A stretch of DNA of 64,000 bases, taken from contig JAQTLX010000007.1 in NCBI GenBank assembly GCA_028714695.1, positions 62,001 through 126,000 of the forward strand. Reading direction: 5' to 3'. The notes under the pieces are model-generated. The model saw nothing but the letters and a program-made list of their open reading frames with translations. It made no database searches and was not told the DNA's origin. A program made the position numbers and the translations under genes. Shown here piece by piece: positions 26,522 through 35,494 of this stretch. This DNA comes from Ignavibacteria bacterium (GTDB taxonomy: Bacteria; Bacteroidota; Ignavibacteria; Tepidaquicellales; Tepidaquicellaceae). How positions within the stretch are numbered: the stretch's first letter is position 1; each line of letters begins with the position of its first letter.

Positions 26522-28405
26522 GTGATATTAGAAATTACCGAGGAATATATTACAGTATCTGACTGTAATAATACATTAAATGATGTTGGCAAAAGTCAAT
26601 TATTTTTTTGGGGATTTGAATACGATTTTCGTACGGATATATATATGGTCCGATTTACGCAACAGTTGTTTCTTAAAATAATAAGGTATTTTGATAATGA
26701 GCAATTAAAGTATGAACTTGGTAATAAAGCAAAGAAATATTCAAATGATGTAGATTTGATGAATATCAAATTTCAAAACAAAAAGGAAGTCGTGAGGCAA
26801 TTTAAAAGTGGGAAATATAATAAATTGCATTTTGCTGATTTTAGAGAGTTTGTTGCTCGTCATATAAAAAGATCTTTGAAAATTCATCAATTAAAAGCAG
26901 CTTATCATTTATATATATTAGAAAATGGAGCGAACTTTTCTGTACCAGGCAGTGGTAAAACATCAGTAGTTTTAACCGTATATGAAAAATTGCGAATTGA
27001 GGGTAAAGTAAACACACTATTTGTTGTTGGACCTCCTTCGTGTTTCGGACCTTGGAAAGTGGAGTTTGAGGAAACTTTAGGAAGGAAACCGGACTTCAAA
27101 ATATTAGCTGGAATTGACAAAAACGATAGAAAAAACTTATATTATGATGTATATGAAAATAAATCAGAATTGTATTTAACTAGTTATCATTCTTTGTTCG
27201 CCGATCAAAAAGAAATAGCACATTTCCTTAGGCAAAAAAGTATAAAAGCTTTTTTTGTAGTTGATGAAGCACATTATATGAAACAACTAAATGGCAATTG
27301 GGCGAATGCAGTACTTCGCCAAGCTTTAAAAGTAAATTATAGGTGTATATTAACTGGAACCCCCATGCCTAAAAGTTATACTGATGTGTTTAATTTATTC
27401 GATTTTCTTTGGCCAAATGAAAATCCAATCACTCAGGAAGATAAAACACTTATTACTTACAATGAGAAAATTGGGAATAAAAATAATGCTAAATTAATAT
27501 TAAATAATAGCATAAGCCCTTTGTTTTATAGGGTTCGAAAATCTGATCTAAAATTAACGCCACAAAATTATTGTGCACCAGATATGATTAATATGTCCAA
27601 ATATGAAAGGAAAATATATGATGCAATTTATAATAAAATAAAGGATTATTCGAAAAAAGATTATTTCCAGAATATTGATTTTGTAAACAAATTGGGTAGA
27701 GGAAGAATTATTAGATTAAGGCAAACTGTATCATATCCTAAATTATTGAATACCGCTGTTGATGATTACATTGAAAATTTATTTGAGGACATGACGGATC
27801 TTAAAAATTTAATAAATAATTATGACAAATATGAAATACCAGCAAAAATAAAATATCTAATTAAAAGAGTAAAACAATTACAAAAGAAAAAACTAAAAGT
27901 TGTAATATGGTCAAATTTTATTGGATCATTGAAGCTTATTGAAAAACACTTAAAAAATGAAGGTTATTACTGTAAGAAAATTTATGGAGGGACACCGATT
28001 GCAGTAATGGCATATAAAGAAGAAGATACTCGCGAAAAAATTAGAGATGAATTTGTTGATCCGCATAGTGGCTTGGATATTTTAATTGCGAATCCAGCCG
28101 CATGTGCAGAGTCTATATCTTTACACAAAACTTGTCATAATGCAATTTATTATGATTTGTCATATAATTGTGCACAATATTTGCAGTCTTTAGACAGAAT
28201 ACATCGTGTTGGCGGATCTGAGAATGTTGAAGCAAATTATTATTATTTGCAGTATACTGATACTATCGATTCGGATATAAAATACAATTTAGATTTAAAG
28301 AAACGAAAAATGTATGAAATCATTGAAGAAGACTTTCCTATCTATTCGTTAGATATGTTTGAATCTGATAGTGATGCTGAAGCATACAAAAGACTTTTTA
28401 AGTAA
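26522..28405 (+). CDS. SNF2-family DEAH helicase/translocase (cassette gene 3)
   Basis: This 627-aa protein starts at GTG, 3 bp after the previous stop. An about 125-residue unrecognised N-terminal domain precedes the ATPase core. Motif I is SVPGSGKTS (about residue 140), motif II VVDEAHYMK (about 247), motif III LTGTPMPKSYTDVFNLFDFL, motif V ILIANPAACAESISLH and motif VI YLQSLDRIHRVGG (about 555). Both RecA lobes are complete, so dsDNA-translocating ATPase activity is expected. In restriction-like systems (DISARM, type I/III-like) such proteins move along DNA and drive cleavage or exclusion. No nuclease domain is visible in it. Confidence 0.9.
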   Translation: MILEITEEYITVSDCNNTLNDVGKSQLFFWGFEYDFRTDIYMVRFTQQLFLKIIRYFDNEQLKYELGNKAKKYSNDVDLMNIKFQNKKEVVRQFKSGKYNKLHFADFREFVARHIKRSLKIHQLKAAYHLYILENGANFSVPGSGKTSVVLTVYEKLRIEGKVNTLFVVGPPSCFGPWKVEFEETLGRKPDFKILAGIDKNDRKNLYYDVYENKSELYLTSYHSLFADQKEIAHFLRQKSIKAFFVVDEAHYMKQLNGNWANAVLRQALKVNYRCILTGTPMPKSYTDVFNLFDFLWPNENPITQEDKTLITYNEKIGNKNNAKLILNNSISPLFYRVRKSDLKLTPQNYCAPDMINMSKYERKIYDAIYNKIKDYSKKDYFQNIDFVNKLGRGRIIRLRQTVSYPKLLNTAVDDYIENLFEDMTDLKNLINNYDKYEIPAKIKYLIKRVKQLQKKKLKVVIWSNFIGSLKLIEKHLKNEGYYCKKIYGGTPIAVMAYKEEDTREKIRDEFVDPHSGLDILIANPAACAESISLHKTCHNAIYYDLSYNCAQYLQSLDRIHRVGGSENVEANYYYLQYTDTIDSDIKYNLDLKKRKMYEIIEEDFPIYSLDMFESDSDAEAYKRLFK

Positions 28406-28421
28406 AACACTAAAAACAGAA

Positions 28422-29351
28422 ATGCTAAATACTGAGAAGAAAGTTATAAGGAAAGGAAAAAAAATAAACGCCCCTTTTGGTTATTTCGGATCAAAGAATA
28501 AAATAGCCCTTCAGTTATGTACTAATTTACCGCCTCATAATTGCTGGGTAGAAGCGTTTTGTGGTTCCGCTGCATTAACATTAAGGAAACGTCCGTCGTC
28601 TATCGAAGTGATAAATGATATAGATTCGGAAATTATTAATTTTTTCAATCAATTACGAAATAATGAAGATAAATTATTAAGGTCAATAGAACTGACACCC
28701 TATGCGGAGCAGGAATTGATAAATTCAAGAATTTCTGTTGATAATCTCAGTGACCTTGAAAAAGCAAGGCGCTTTTTGGTTCAATCAATGATGGCTATCA
28801 ATGGAATATTTGGAGAAGAGAGAGGTGGCTTTTCATATACTGATTCTTATACTCGGAATAATCATGATGCAAGAGTTAATAGGTGGAATAATTTGCCAGA
28901 TCGTTTAAAGTTAGTTGTAAAAAGATTAAAAGATGTACGGATAGAAAACAAAGATGCTAGAAAACTCATACTTCGATATATTAATAGACCTGCAACATTA
29001 ATATATTTAGACCCACCTTATTTTGCGGATAGGACAAATGGATATAATAATGATGCAAATGATGAATGTTTTCATAAAGAATTGCTAGTTCTAATCAACA
29101 ACGCAAAATGCATGATATTTATAAGTGGTTATGAAAACGAATTATACAGTCAGTATTTATCATCTAAGCGTGGTTGGGAAAGAAAAGAAATTAATACGAC
29201 AACAAAAGACTCAAAAGGAGTTAGCCATGAAAGAACAGAAGTTGTTTGGATGAATAGGCATTTTGTTTCAGCTCTAAGCAGTAATGAGGTACCTATTCAG
29301 CTAACAAAAAAAGAATTATTACAAAAAAAAGTTAATCCCATTAGAATTTAA
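28422..29351 (+). CDS. D12-class N6-adenine DNA methyltransferase (cassette gene 4)
   Basis: This 309-aa Dam-like enzyme has the SAM-binding motif PFGYFGSKNKIA near the N-terminus and VEAFCGSAALTLRKR next. The catalytic DPPY lies at about residue 197 (LIYLDPPYFADRTNGY), with motif order as in the MethyltransfD12 family (DpnM/Dam/EcoRV-type). The ATG at 28422 lies 16 bp after the helicase stop. An earlier in-frame ATG at 28359 would overlap the helicase and add 21 residues with no motif. It probably marks host DNA within the cassette. The target sequence cannot be deduced. Confidence 0.9.
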   Translation: MLNTEKKVIRKGKKINAPFGYFGSKNKIALQLCTNLPPHNCWVEAFCGSAALTLRKRPSSIEVINDIDSEIINFFNQLRNNEDKLLRSIELTPYAEQELINSRISVDNLSDLEKARRFLVQSMMAINGIFGEERGGFSYTDSYTRNNHDARVNRWNNLPDRLKLVVKRLKDVRIENKDARKLILRYINRPATLIYLDPPYFADRTNGYNNDANDECFHKELLVLINNAKCMIFISGYENELYSQYLSSKRGWERKEINTTTKDSKGVSHERTEVVWMNRHFVSALSSNEVPIQLTKKELLQKKVNPIRI

Positions 29352-29382
29352 CTTAAACTCGTTTTTATTAAAAATATTTAGA

Positions 29383-30537
29383 ATGTATTCTATGTATCAA
29401 TGTGTAAATAAAATTCCAATTTATGTAATTGTTTGTATTTGTTTTTTTATTTCTATGACCGGATATTCTTTTAAATTTAATTCAAATAATTATATTCATC
29501 GTTCATTTGGTGATTCCCTGAAACTTGATATAAACAAAATATCCGCTTACGCGCTCGACGGCGACATACCCTCTGCGCTGAATCTTTTGAAAGATAAAGA
29601 TACATCGCTTCTTTCCGTAAGGGATAAAATGATAAAAAGGAACTTCGAGAACAGATTTCTATATGTAACCGACAGAAGCGGATATCTTGAATCAAAAAAA
29701 TCCGAAATCGATGATGTGCTGAAAATATTCAGCGATTACTGGAGGTCGTCTTTTTTGAATCCGAAATTAAAAAACGACAGTCTTCTTGCAGTCGGCGTTA
29801 AAAAATATCTTGTAGAAAAATCTCCTCTGCCTGTATCGTTTAATCAACTGCAGAACGACGACACATTAAACGCTTACTTCATTAAATACATTAACACTAA
29901 AGGTCTGAAAACAACCGGAGTCGGGAAGACAGGCAAGTTTTACGATTTACTTGTGTGGCGCGAACAATCGGATACGGTTTACAATTTCCAAATTCACGAT
30001 GAAACAATTTCGGTGAACGTTGTATTCATGGACAAGTTCGTAACTCTCGGCTGGGAAGAGTACGCGACTTTCGGAATGCTGTACCCTGGCGGCTGGGCAA
30101 ACGACAAGGCGCTTTACTGCGTACGCTCTGCTTATGATTTGCAAAGCGAAAATTTTCTCGTATCCTATCTGGCGCACGAAGGCAGACATTATCAGGATTA
30201 TAAACTTTTTCCTAAACTCTCAGGCGCAGACCTTGAATACCGTGCTAAACTTACTGAACTCAGTCTTGCAAAAACGTCTTTGTTCGGTCTCATAAAGTTT
30301 TTTATAACGAACGCGAATTATAGCAGCGACAACAGCCATCAGATTGCAAACTTTTGTGTGATACGGGATTTATCGAAAGAATTATTCGCATCCGATTTCG
30401 AAAATGATATTGCAAAATGGGAAAACACAGGTGCTGAAAAAATAAACGATGCGGCATTCAAAATTCTTAAGGAAAACACAGCCGAACTTACAAAAATCGG
30501 AAAAGATGCCGAAAAATTTATTAAATCCGGGAAGTGA
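29383..30537 (+). CDS. Secreted protein with HExxH zinc-protease motif
   Basis: The protein has 384 aa. The hydrophobic N-terminus (IPIYVIVCICFFISMTGYSF) is a probable signal peptide. LAHEGRHYQDYK (about residue 263) contains HExxH, followed 20-25 residues later by an acidic ADLEYRAKLTEL that could supply the third zinc ligand as in gluzincins. A secreted or periplasmic metallopeptidase is plausible, but no named family is recognised. Only 31 bp separate it from the methyltransferase. However, from about residue 45 its composition is like the core genes, and only the first about 140 bp resemble the AT-rich cassette. Confidence 0.62.
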   Translation: MYSMYQCVNKIPIYVIVCICFFISMTGYSFKFNSNNYIHRSFGDSLKLDINKISAYALDGDIPSALNLLKDKDTSLLSVRDKMIKRNFENRFLYVTDRSGYLESKKSEIDDVLKIFSDYWRSSFLNPKLKNDSLLAVGVKKYLVEKSPLPVSFNQLQNDDTLNAYFIKYINTKGLKTTGVGKTGKFYDLLVWREQSDTVYNFQIHDETISVNVVFMDKFVTLGWEEYATFGMLYPGGWANDKALYCVRSAYDLQSENFLVSYLAHEGRHYQDYKLFPKLSGADLEYRAKLTELSLAKTSLFGLIKFFITNANYSSDNSHQIANFCVIRDLSKELFASDFENDIAKWENTGAEKINDAAFKILKENTAELTKIGKDAEKFIKSGK

Positions 30538-30658
30538 TTATTCCGGAATAATAGCAGCCGGTTATTGCGTATTTTAAGCGTTTTGCGGCTTTTATTGCTG
30601 CATTAATATATGGAACTTATAGTTTTATATAGGTATTATAGCGGAGATATAAAAAAAT

Positions 30659-33163
30659 ATGAAGATTAACATTTTCCTCATTGTGCTACTTCTTTCATGC
30701 CTGTCAATTTCAGGAAAAGTTTCATTTGCTCAGGAAGAGGAAGAAGAATATCTGCTTGAAAATGAATCAAGCGAAGAAATACTAGCGCGCGAGCAGTTCA
30801 TACTTACAAGACGCGCAGGCGGTCCGGGAATAGTAATTCCGCAGAATGCTTATTCTGAGGCACTTACACAAAAATCGGGAATAATAAAAGATAAAGATAT
30901 TCCGATTAGTTTTACTCATCTGCTTGTATGGCACAGTATAAATCCGACCGGTATGTTTTATCAGTTTACAAACAATAATTACATTTCAGGCAGAACAAAT
31001 TCAATAGCGTTTCATCCTCTTGACCCAAATACTTTTTACATAGCGGCGGCGCAGGGCGGTGTCTGGAGAACAACAAACGGCGGGGTGACTTGGCTGGTTC
31101 TTACGGATAATCTTCCTACTCTTGCATGCGGAGACATAGTTCTTGACAAACATAATCCTGACGTTCTGTATCTGGGAACGGGCGAACTTAACTATTCCGG
31201 CGACAGTCAGTACGGGAACGGTATTTATAAATCCACAAACGGCGGCTTTAATTGGACACAGGCTGCAACATCCGCGCAGGTCGGCAATAAATGCTCATAT
31301 CTGGCAATTGATCCATTGAATTCGAATAATGTTTATATGGCAGGAAACAACGGAATCTTTAAATCGACAAATGCGGGACTAAACTGGAATAATTTAAATG
31401 CAGGCACGAACGCTAACTGCATAATCATCGATCCTAATAATACATCTATACTTTATATTACAGTAGGCGGAACAAACTCAGGTCAGATAAAAAAATCGAC
31501 TGATGCGGGCATATCATGGATAACGCTCACTTCGGGTCTCCCGACAGGCATGGGAAGAATACAACTGGCTATGGCAAAAAGCAATACAAACATTATTATG
31601 GCAAGCATCTCCGCTTCAAACGGTTCGCTCGTCGGATTGTACAGAACGAGTGACGCGGGAAATACATGGACGGCAAAGGCAACAAGCCCGAATTACCTGA
31701 GTTCGCAGGGATGGTACGATAATGCAGTCACCGTGAAACCATCCGACCCGAACTTTGTTGTTGTAGGAGGACTTGATGTTTACACTTCATCTACGGGCGG
31801 TTCATCACTCGTTCAAAGGTCGCAATGGTCAACAACAAATTCGAATAATTTCAGTCATGCTGATATTCACAGACTGGAATATAACGGCAGCGTTCTTTAC
31901 TGCTGCTCTGACGGCGGAGTCTATAAATCAACGAACGACGGCGTTACATGGACCGACCTGAACCATTATCTTTCAACTCTTCAGTTTCAAAGCGCCGATT
32001 ACGACCCTACGGATTTGGTTTCATTTCAGGGCGGAACTCAGGACAATAACAAACAGACAACCACTAACGGAGGAAGCAACTGGATACAGAGAACAACCGG
32101 CGACGGAGGTTATACGATTGTTGACCCCGTAAATACAAATTATGTTTACGGACAGTATGTTAACGGCTCGATTCAGCGTTCTTCTAACCGCGGCGTGTCG
32201 TTCACAAGTATTACTCCATCAGGTTCTACGGGAGGACTTTTTTATAATCCTTATGAAATGGCTCCGGGCGACCATAACACAATCGTCTTCGGAAGAGCGG
32301 ATATATGGAAAACATCTAATGCGCAAAATGCGACATCGTCTTCGGGCTGGACTCAGATTGCAACAACATCCATTGTAGGCGGCAGCGTTTCTGCAATCGG
32401 AATAAGTTCAACCAATACGAATAAAATTTATATCGGAACTTCTAACGGGAGAATTTTAATTACTACAAATAACGGTGCAAACTGGAGAACTCATACGGGT
32501 TTTCAATACGTCAGCGATTTTGTAGTTGATTATGCGAATGATGATATCTGTTATGCGGTTTTCGGCGGCACAGGCCTGACGCACATAGTTAAGACTACTA
32601 ACGGCGGAGTGAAATGGGAAAATATCTCAGGTAATCTTCCGAACATTGCAGTGAATACGGTTGTGTTGAGAACTTTATATCCGAGAATGATTTTTGTAGG
32701 TACCGATATAGGCGTCTTTCAGTCAACGAACGAAGGTTTAGTCTGGGTTTCATTCAATAGCCGTCTTCCGGCTTGTGAAATCTATGACATGAAATACAAG
32801 CAGACCGCCGGAATTATTCTTGCGGCAACTCACGGCAGGGGATGCTGGACATTCGACCTTAATTCTGCACTCGGAATTGATCCGTTCGGACAAATTCCTG
32901 ACGGTTATAATCTGTCGAAGAATTTTCCAAATCCGTTCAATCCTGAAACCAATATAGAATTCGATTTGCCGAAATACGGATTTACGGAACTGTCCGTCTT
33001 TGACATGTCGGGAAAACTTGTTGACAGGATTGTGAATCAGAATATGAATGCCGGACATTATAGAGTTCAGTGGCGCGCCTCGAATTTCTCCAGCGGCGTT
33101 TATATATATACACTGAAATCAGGCGAATACAAAGCAACAGGAAAAATGCTGATGATTAAATAG
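30659..33163 (+). CDS. T9SS-exported BNR/sortilin-like beta-propeller protein
   Basis: This 834-aa protein has a signal peptide (INIFLIVLLLSCLSISGKVSFAQ) and many Asp-box-like units (STNGGFNW, STNAGLNW, STDAGISW, TSDAGNTW, STNDGVTW, TTNNGANW, TTNGGVKW), which indicate one or two beta-propellers. The C-terminal about 80 residues are a Por-type sorting domain with NFPNPFNPETNIEFDLP and ending GKMLMIK. That domain implies export by the type IX system and surface attachment or release. An acidic EEEEEYLLENESSEE stretch follows the signal. The ligand or substrate is unknown. Confidence 0.82.
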   Translation: MKINIFLIVLLLSCLSISGKVSFAQEEEEEYLLENESSEEILAREQFILTRRAGGPGIVIPQNAYSEALTQKSGIIKDKDIPISFTHLLVWHSINPTGMFYQFTNNNYISGRTNSIAFHPLDPNTFYIAAAQGGVWRTTNGGVTWLVLTDNLPTLACGDIVLDKHNPDVLYLGTGELNYSGDSQYGNGIYKSTNGGFNWTQAATSAQVGNKCSYLAIDPLNSNNVYMAGNNGIFKSTNAGLNWNNLNAGTNANCIIIDPNNTSILYITVGGTNSGQIKKSTDAGISWITLTSGLPTGMGRIQLAMAKSNTNIIMASISASNGSLVGLYRTSDAGNTWTAKATSPNYLSSQGWYDNAVTVKPSDPNFVVVGGLDVYTSSTGGSSLVQRSQWSTTNSNNFSHADIHRLEYNGSVLYCCSDGGVYKSTNDGVTWTDLNHYLSTLQFQSADYDPTDLVSFQGGTQDNNKQTTTNGGSNWIQRTTGDGGYTIVDPVNTNYVYGQYVNGSIQRSSNRGVSFTSITPSGSTGGLFYNPYEMAPGDHNTIVFGRADIWKTSNAQNATSSSGWTQIATTSIVGGSVSAIGISSTNTNKIYIGTSNGRILITTNNGANWRTHTGFQYVSDFVVDYANDDICYAVFGGTGLTHIVKTTNGGVKWENISGNLPNIAVNTVVLRTLYPRMIFVGTDIGVFQSTNEGLVWVSFNSRLPACEIYDMKYKQTAGIILAATHGRGCWTFDLNSALGIDPFGQIPDGYNLSKNFPNPFNPETNIEFDLPKYGFTELSVFDMSGKLVDRIVNQNMNAGHYRVQWRASNFSSGVYIYTLKSGEYKATGKMLMIK

Positions 33164-33262
33164 CGTTAGCTATTTAATCAGAAGTCCGCCAATCTTTTAT
33201 GGCGGAATGATGATAAAATGACGAAGTTACTTTATCGAAGTCCGCCAATCTTTTATGGCGGA
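33154..33262 (+). repeat. Tandem two-hairpin module at the 3' end of a T9SS gene
   Basis: Stem 1 is GATTAAATAGC-GTTA-GCTATTTAATC (33154-33179) and contains the stop codon of the preceding gene. Stem 2 is TCCGCCA ... TGGCGGA (33185-33206). A second unit follows with an altered but still pairing stem 1 (GATAAA ... TTTATC, 33212-33236) and an identical stem 2 (33241-33262). A related module ends the M6 peptidase gene near 50260-50327. Confidence 0.8.
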
Positions 33263-33300
33263 ATGATGATTGATTAATCTTGTTTAAATTATGAGTATAA

Positions 33301-33333
33301 AAAAAGACGCTCTTTTAAAAAGAGCGTCTTTTT
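33301..33333. terminator. Bidirectional Rho-independent terminator
   Basis: A perfect about 16-bp stem, AAAAAGACGCTC ... GAGCGTCTTTTT, with A- and T-tracts lies between two convergent genes (the T9SS protein on + and citrate synthase on -). It can terminate both. Confidence 0.9.
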
Positions 33334-33350
33334 GATTTAATAAATATAAA

Positions 33351-34661
33351 TTACTTCTTTTCTTCCGCTTTTTTCTCTTCCGCATTCTTTGCAGTAAGCG
33401 TTTTCTTTAACCATGCTGTAGTTACGGATTTCGGACGGATGATAGGTCTGTTGAGCGCGCGGTTAAGTATCAACTGCGCCGAGAGTCCGAGTATTCTCGA
33501 TACGGAGAATAATACGGTGTAGTAATCGTACTCCGTCAATCCGTAATAATGAAGCAGCGAGCCGCTTGCCGCGTCAACGTTAGGCCACGGGTCCTTTGCT
33601 TTTCCGCCTTCCATTAATATCTTCGGTACGATGTTGAACAATTGTTTTACAATTCCGAATATTTCGTCATCCGGCAAATATTTATTCCCGAAGTTTATGA
33701 ATGCAGTGAATCTCGGGTCTGTAACTCTCAGCACGGCGTGTCCGTATCCTGCAATTACTCTCTTATTGTTTAGAAGATTTATGCAGTATTCTTTTACTTC
33801 CGCGTCTGAAGGGGTGTGTCCTATGTCGTCTCTCAGTTTGACTATGAATCTAAGGCATTCCTGATTTGCAAGTCCGTGAAGCGGTCCGGCAAGTCCGTTT
33901 AAACCTCCGCTTACGGAAAAATAAATATCCGATAAAGCGGAATTGATTGTCTGCGTAGCCATGGCGCTTACATTACCGCCTTCGTGGTCGCAATGGAGCG
34001 TCATGTATAATCTCATTAAATCAGCGAATGAACCGTCCGGGTCTTCCGTACCGAGCAGTCTTGCATAGTTGGCAGCCCAGTCCAGAGTGTTATCGGGATT
34101 GATTCTCGGACCTTTCGTAAATTTTCTTCTGTAAATGTATGCCGCGATAATCGGAATACGCGCAATCAAATTGAGCGCGTCCCACAGCATAGGTTCCCAG
34201 AGCATATCTTTCGGCATTCCTTCTTCGTATCTTTTTCTGAAGAATGATTCGTTTTCCATCACAAGGACAGCCGAATTCAGTACAACCATCGGATGTGTTT
34301 CCATCGGCAGGGCATTGATAGTGTTCCAAACGTAGAAAGGAACGTCGCTTCTTCTTCTTAATTCCCACTGAAGGTCTTCAAGCGCTTTTTGGTCCGGAAG
34401 TTCGCCTGTAAGCAAAAGGTAAAAAATCTCTTCCGGAAGTTTATCAGTTAATTCGAGTATAGGAATACCTCTGATTATGAGCCCTGTGTCCAGCCCGACT
34501 TCAGAAGTATCGCAAATAAGCGCTTTGATTCCTCTCATTCCGCCGAATACCTGTTCTACAGTCACTTCGCCCAGCGAGGCATTCGGTCCCTGCGCAAATA
34601 CTTCATTTGCTTCTTTTCTCAGACCGGGAATAATCTCCGCGAGTTTATCTCTGAGTATCAT
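33351..34661 (-). CDS. gltA: Citrate synthase, mitochondrial-type
   Basis: This enzyme of about 436 aa condenses oxaloacetate and acetyl-CoA in the TCA cycle. The ATG at 34661 (MILRDKLAEIIPGLRKEA) fits known N-termini. A longer in-frame extension to 34739 has low-complexity content. The catalytic residues are visible: His in CDHEGGNVSA, His in GYGHAVLRVTDPR and Asp in PNVDAASGSLL. The surrounding SGGLNGLAGPLHGLANQECL is strikingly like eukaryotic mitochondrial enzymes rather than the hexameric NADH-sensitive bacterial type. The Lys/Glu-rich tail (AKNAEEKKAEEKK) is unusual. It is terminated by the hairpin at 33301. Confidence 0.93.
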   Translation of the reverse strand: MILRDKLAEIIPGLRKEANEVFAQGPNASLGEVTVEQVFGGMRGIKALICDTSEVGLDTGLIIRGIPILELTDKLPEEIFYLLLTGELPDQKALEDLQWELRRRSDVPFYVWNTINALPMETHPMVVLNSAVLVMENESFFRKRYEEGMPKDMLWEPMLWDALNLIARIPIIAAYIYRRKFTKGPRINPDNTLDWAANYARLLGTEDPDGSFADLMRLYMTLHCDHEGGNVSAMATQTINSALSDIYFSVSGGLNGLAGPLHGLANQECLRFIVKLRDDIGHTPSDAEVKEYCINLLNNKRVIAGYGHAVLRVTDPRFTAFINFGNKYLPDDEIFGIVKQLFNIVPKILMEGGKAKDPWPNVDAASGSLLHYYGLTEYDYYTVLFSVSRILGLSAQLILNRALNRPIIRPKSVTTAWLKKTLTAKNAEEKKAEEKK

Positions 34662-34742
34662 AAAATTATTGTTTAATGTTAATGAAATTTTAATTAATTC
34701 GATATACAGGGAACGAATTTTCCCCCCTATGCAATACAATTA

Positions 34743-34763
34743 AAATTGAATTAATTTCAATTT
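34743..34763. promoter_or_regulatory. Inverted repeat between divergent genes
   Basis: AAATTGAA-TTAAT-TTCAATTT lies between the divergently transcribed citrate synthase and metal-dependent hydrolase genes. It could be an operator or promoter component. The AT-rich context makes chance occurrence possible. Confidence 0.3.
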
Positions 34764-34809
34764 AGTATTAACTTAACAATATTTAGCAATTTAAAGTTTT
34801 AAATACAAT

Positions 34810-35484
34810 ATGAAAATCATTTATCACGGACATGCGTTCGTAAGCATAGAAACGGGGAAGCATACTATTTTATTAGACCCGTTTGTAACGGGAAATCCGA
34901 ATTGCGACGTGAAACCCGGAGATATAAAATGCGATTATATTATCCCCACACACGGTCACGGCGATAATTTCGGCGATACTATCGAACTCGCGAAGAAGAA
35001 TGACGCAACCGTAATCGGCATTTATGAAATAGCCGCATACTGCGGAAACAAAGGCGTAAAGGCGCATCCGATGAATATCGGCGGCGGATATAATTTCCCA
35101 TTCGGCAGAGTGAAACTAACTATGGCGCAGCATTCGTCTTCATACGTTGACGGAACATACGCGGGCGACGCGTACGGCGTTATTCTGTCGATTGAAGGTA
35201 AGAACATTTATCAGGCAGGCGATACGGGTTTGTTTTATGACATGAAACTGATAGGAGAAATGCAAAGGATTGACTGCGCACTGCTCCCGATTGGGGATAA
35301 TTTCACGATGGGTGTGGACGATGCCGTAAAGGCTGCCGAATTTGTTAATGCGGGAACGGTAATTCCGATTCATTACGATACTTTCGACGTAATAAAATCC
35401 GATGCTCAGGACTTTAAAAGAAAAATCGAATCCATCGGAAAGAAATGTATAGTTATGAAACCGGGCGATATTTATGAATTATAA
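34810..35484 (+). CDS. Metal-dependent hydrolase, metallo-beta-lactamase fold (UPF0173)
   Basis: This 224-aa protein begins MKIIYHGHAFVSIETGKHTILLDPF and carries IIPTHGHGDNFGDT (about residues 46-59), the metal-binding motif in the variant used by UPF0173/YtkL-like proteins. AQHSSSYV, YQAGDTGLFYDM and GTVIPIHYDTFD are further family segments. The substrate is unknown. It precedes parA by about 10 bp, so it may be co-transcribed with parAB. Confidence 0.9.
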   Translation: MKIIYHGHAFVSIETGKHTILLDPFVTGNPNCDVKPGDIKCDYIIPTHGHGDNFGDTIELAKKNDATVIGIYEIAAYCGNKGVKAHPMNIGGGYNFPFGRVKLTMAQHSSSYVDGTYAGDAYGVILSIEGKNIYQAGDTGLFYDMKLIGEMQRIDCALLPIGDNFTMGVDDAVKAAEFVNAGTVIPIHYDTFDVIKSDAQDFKRKIESIGKKCIVMKPGDIYEL

Positions 35485-35494
35485 AAGTAATTAA

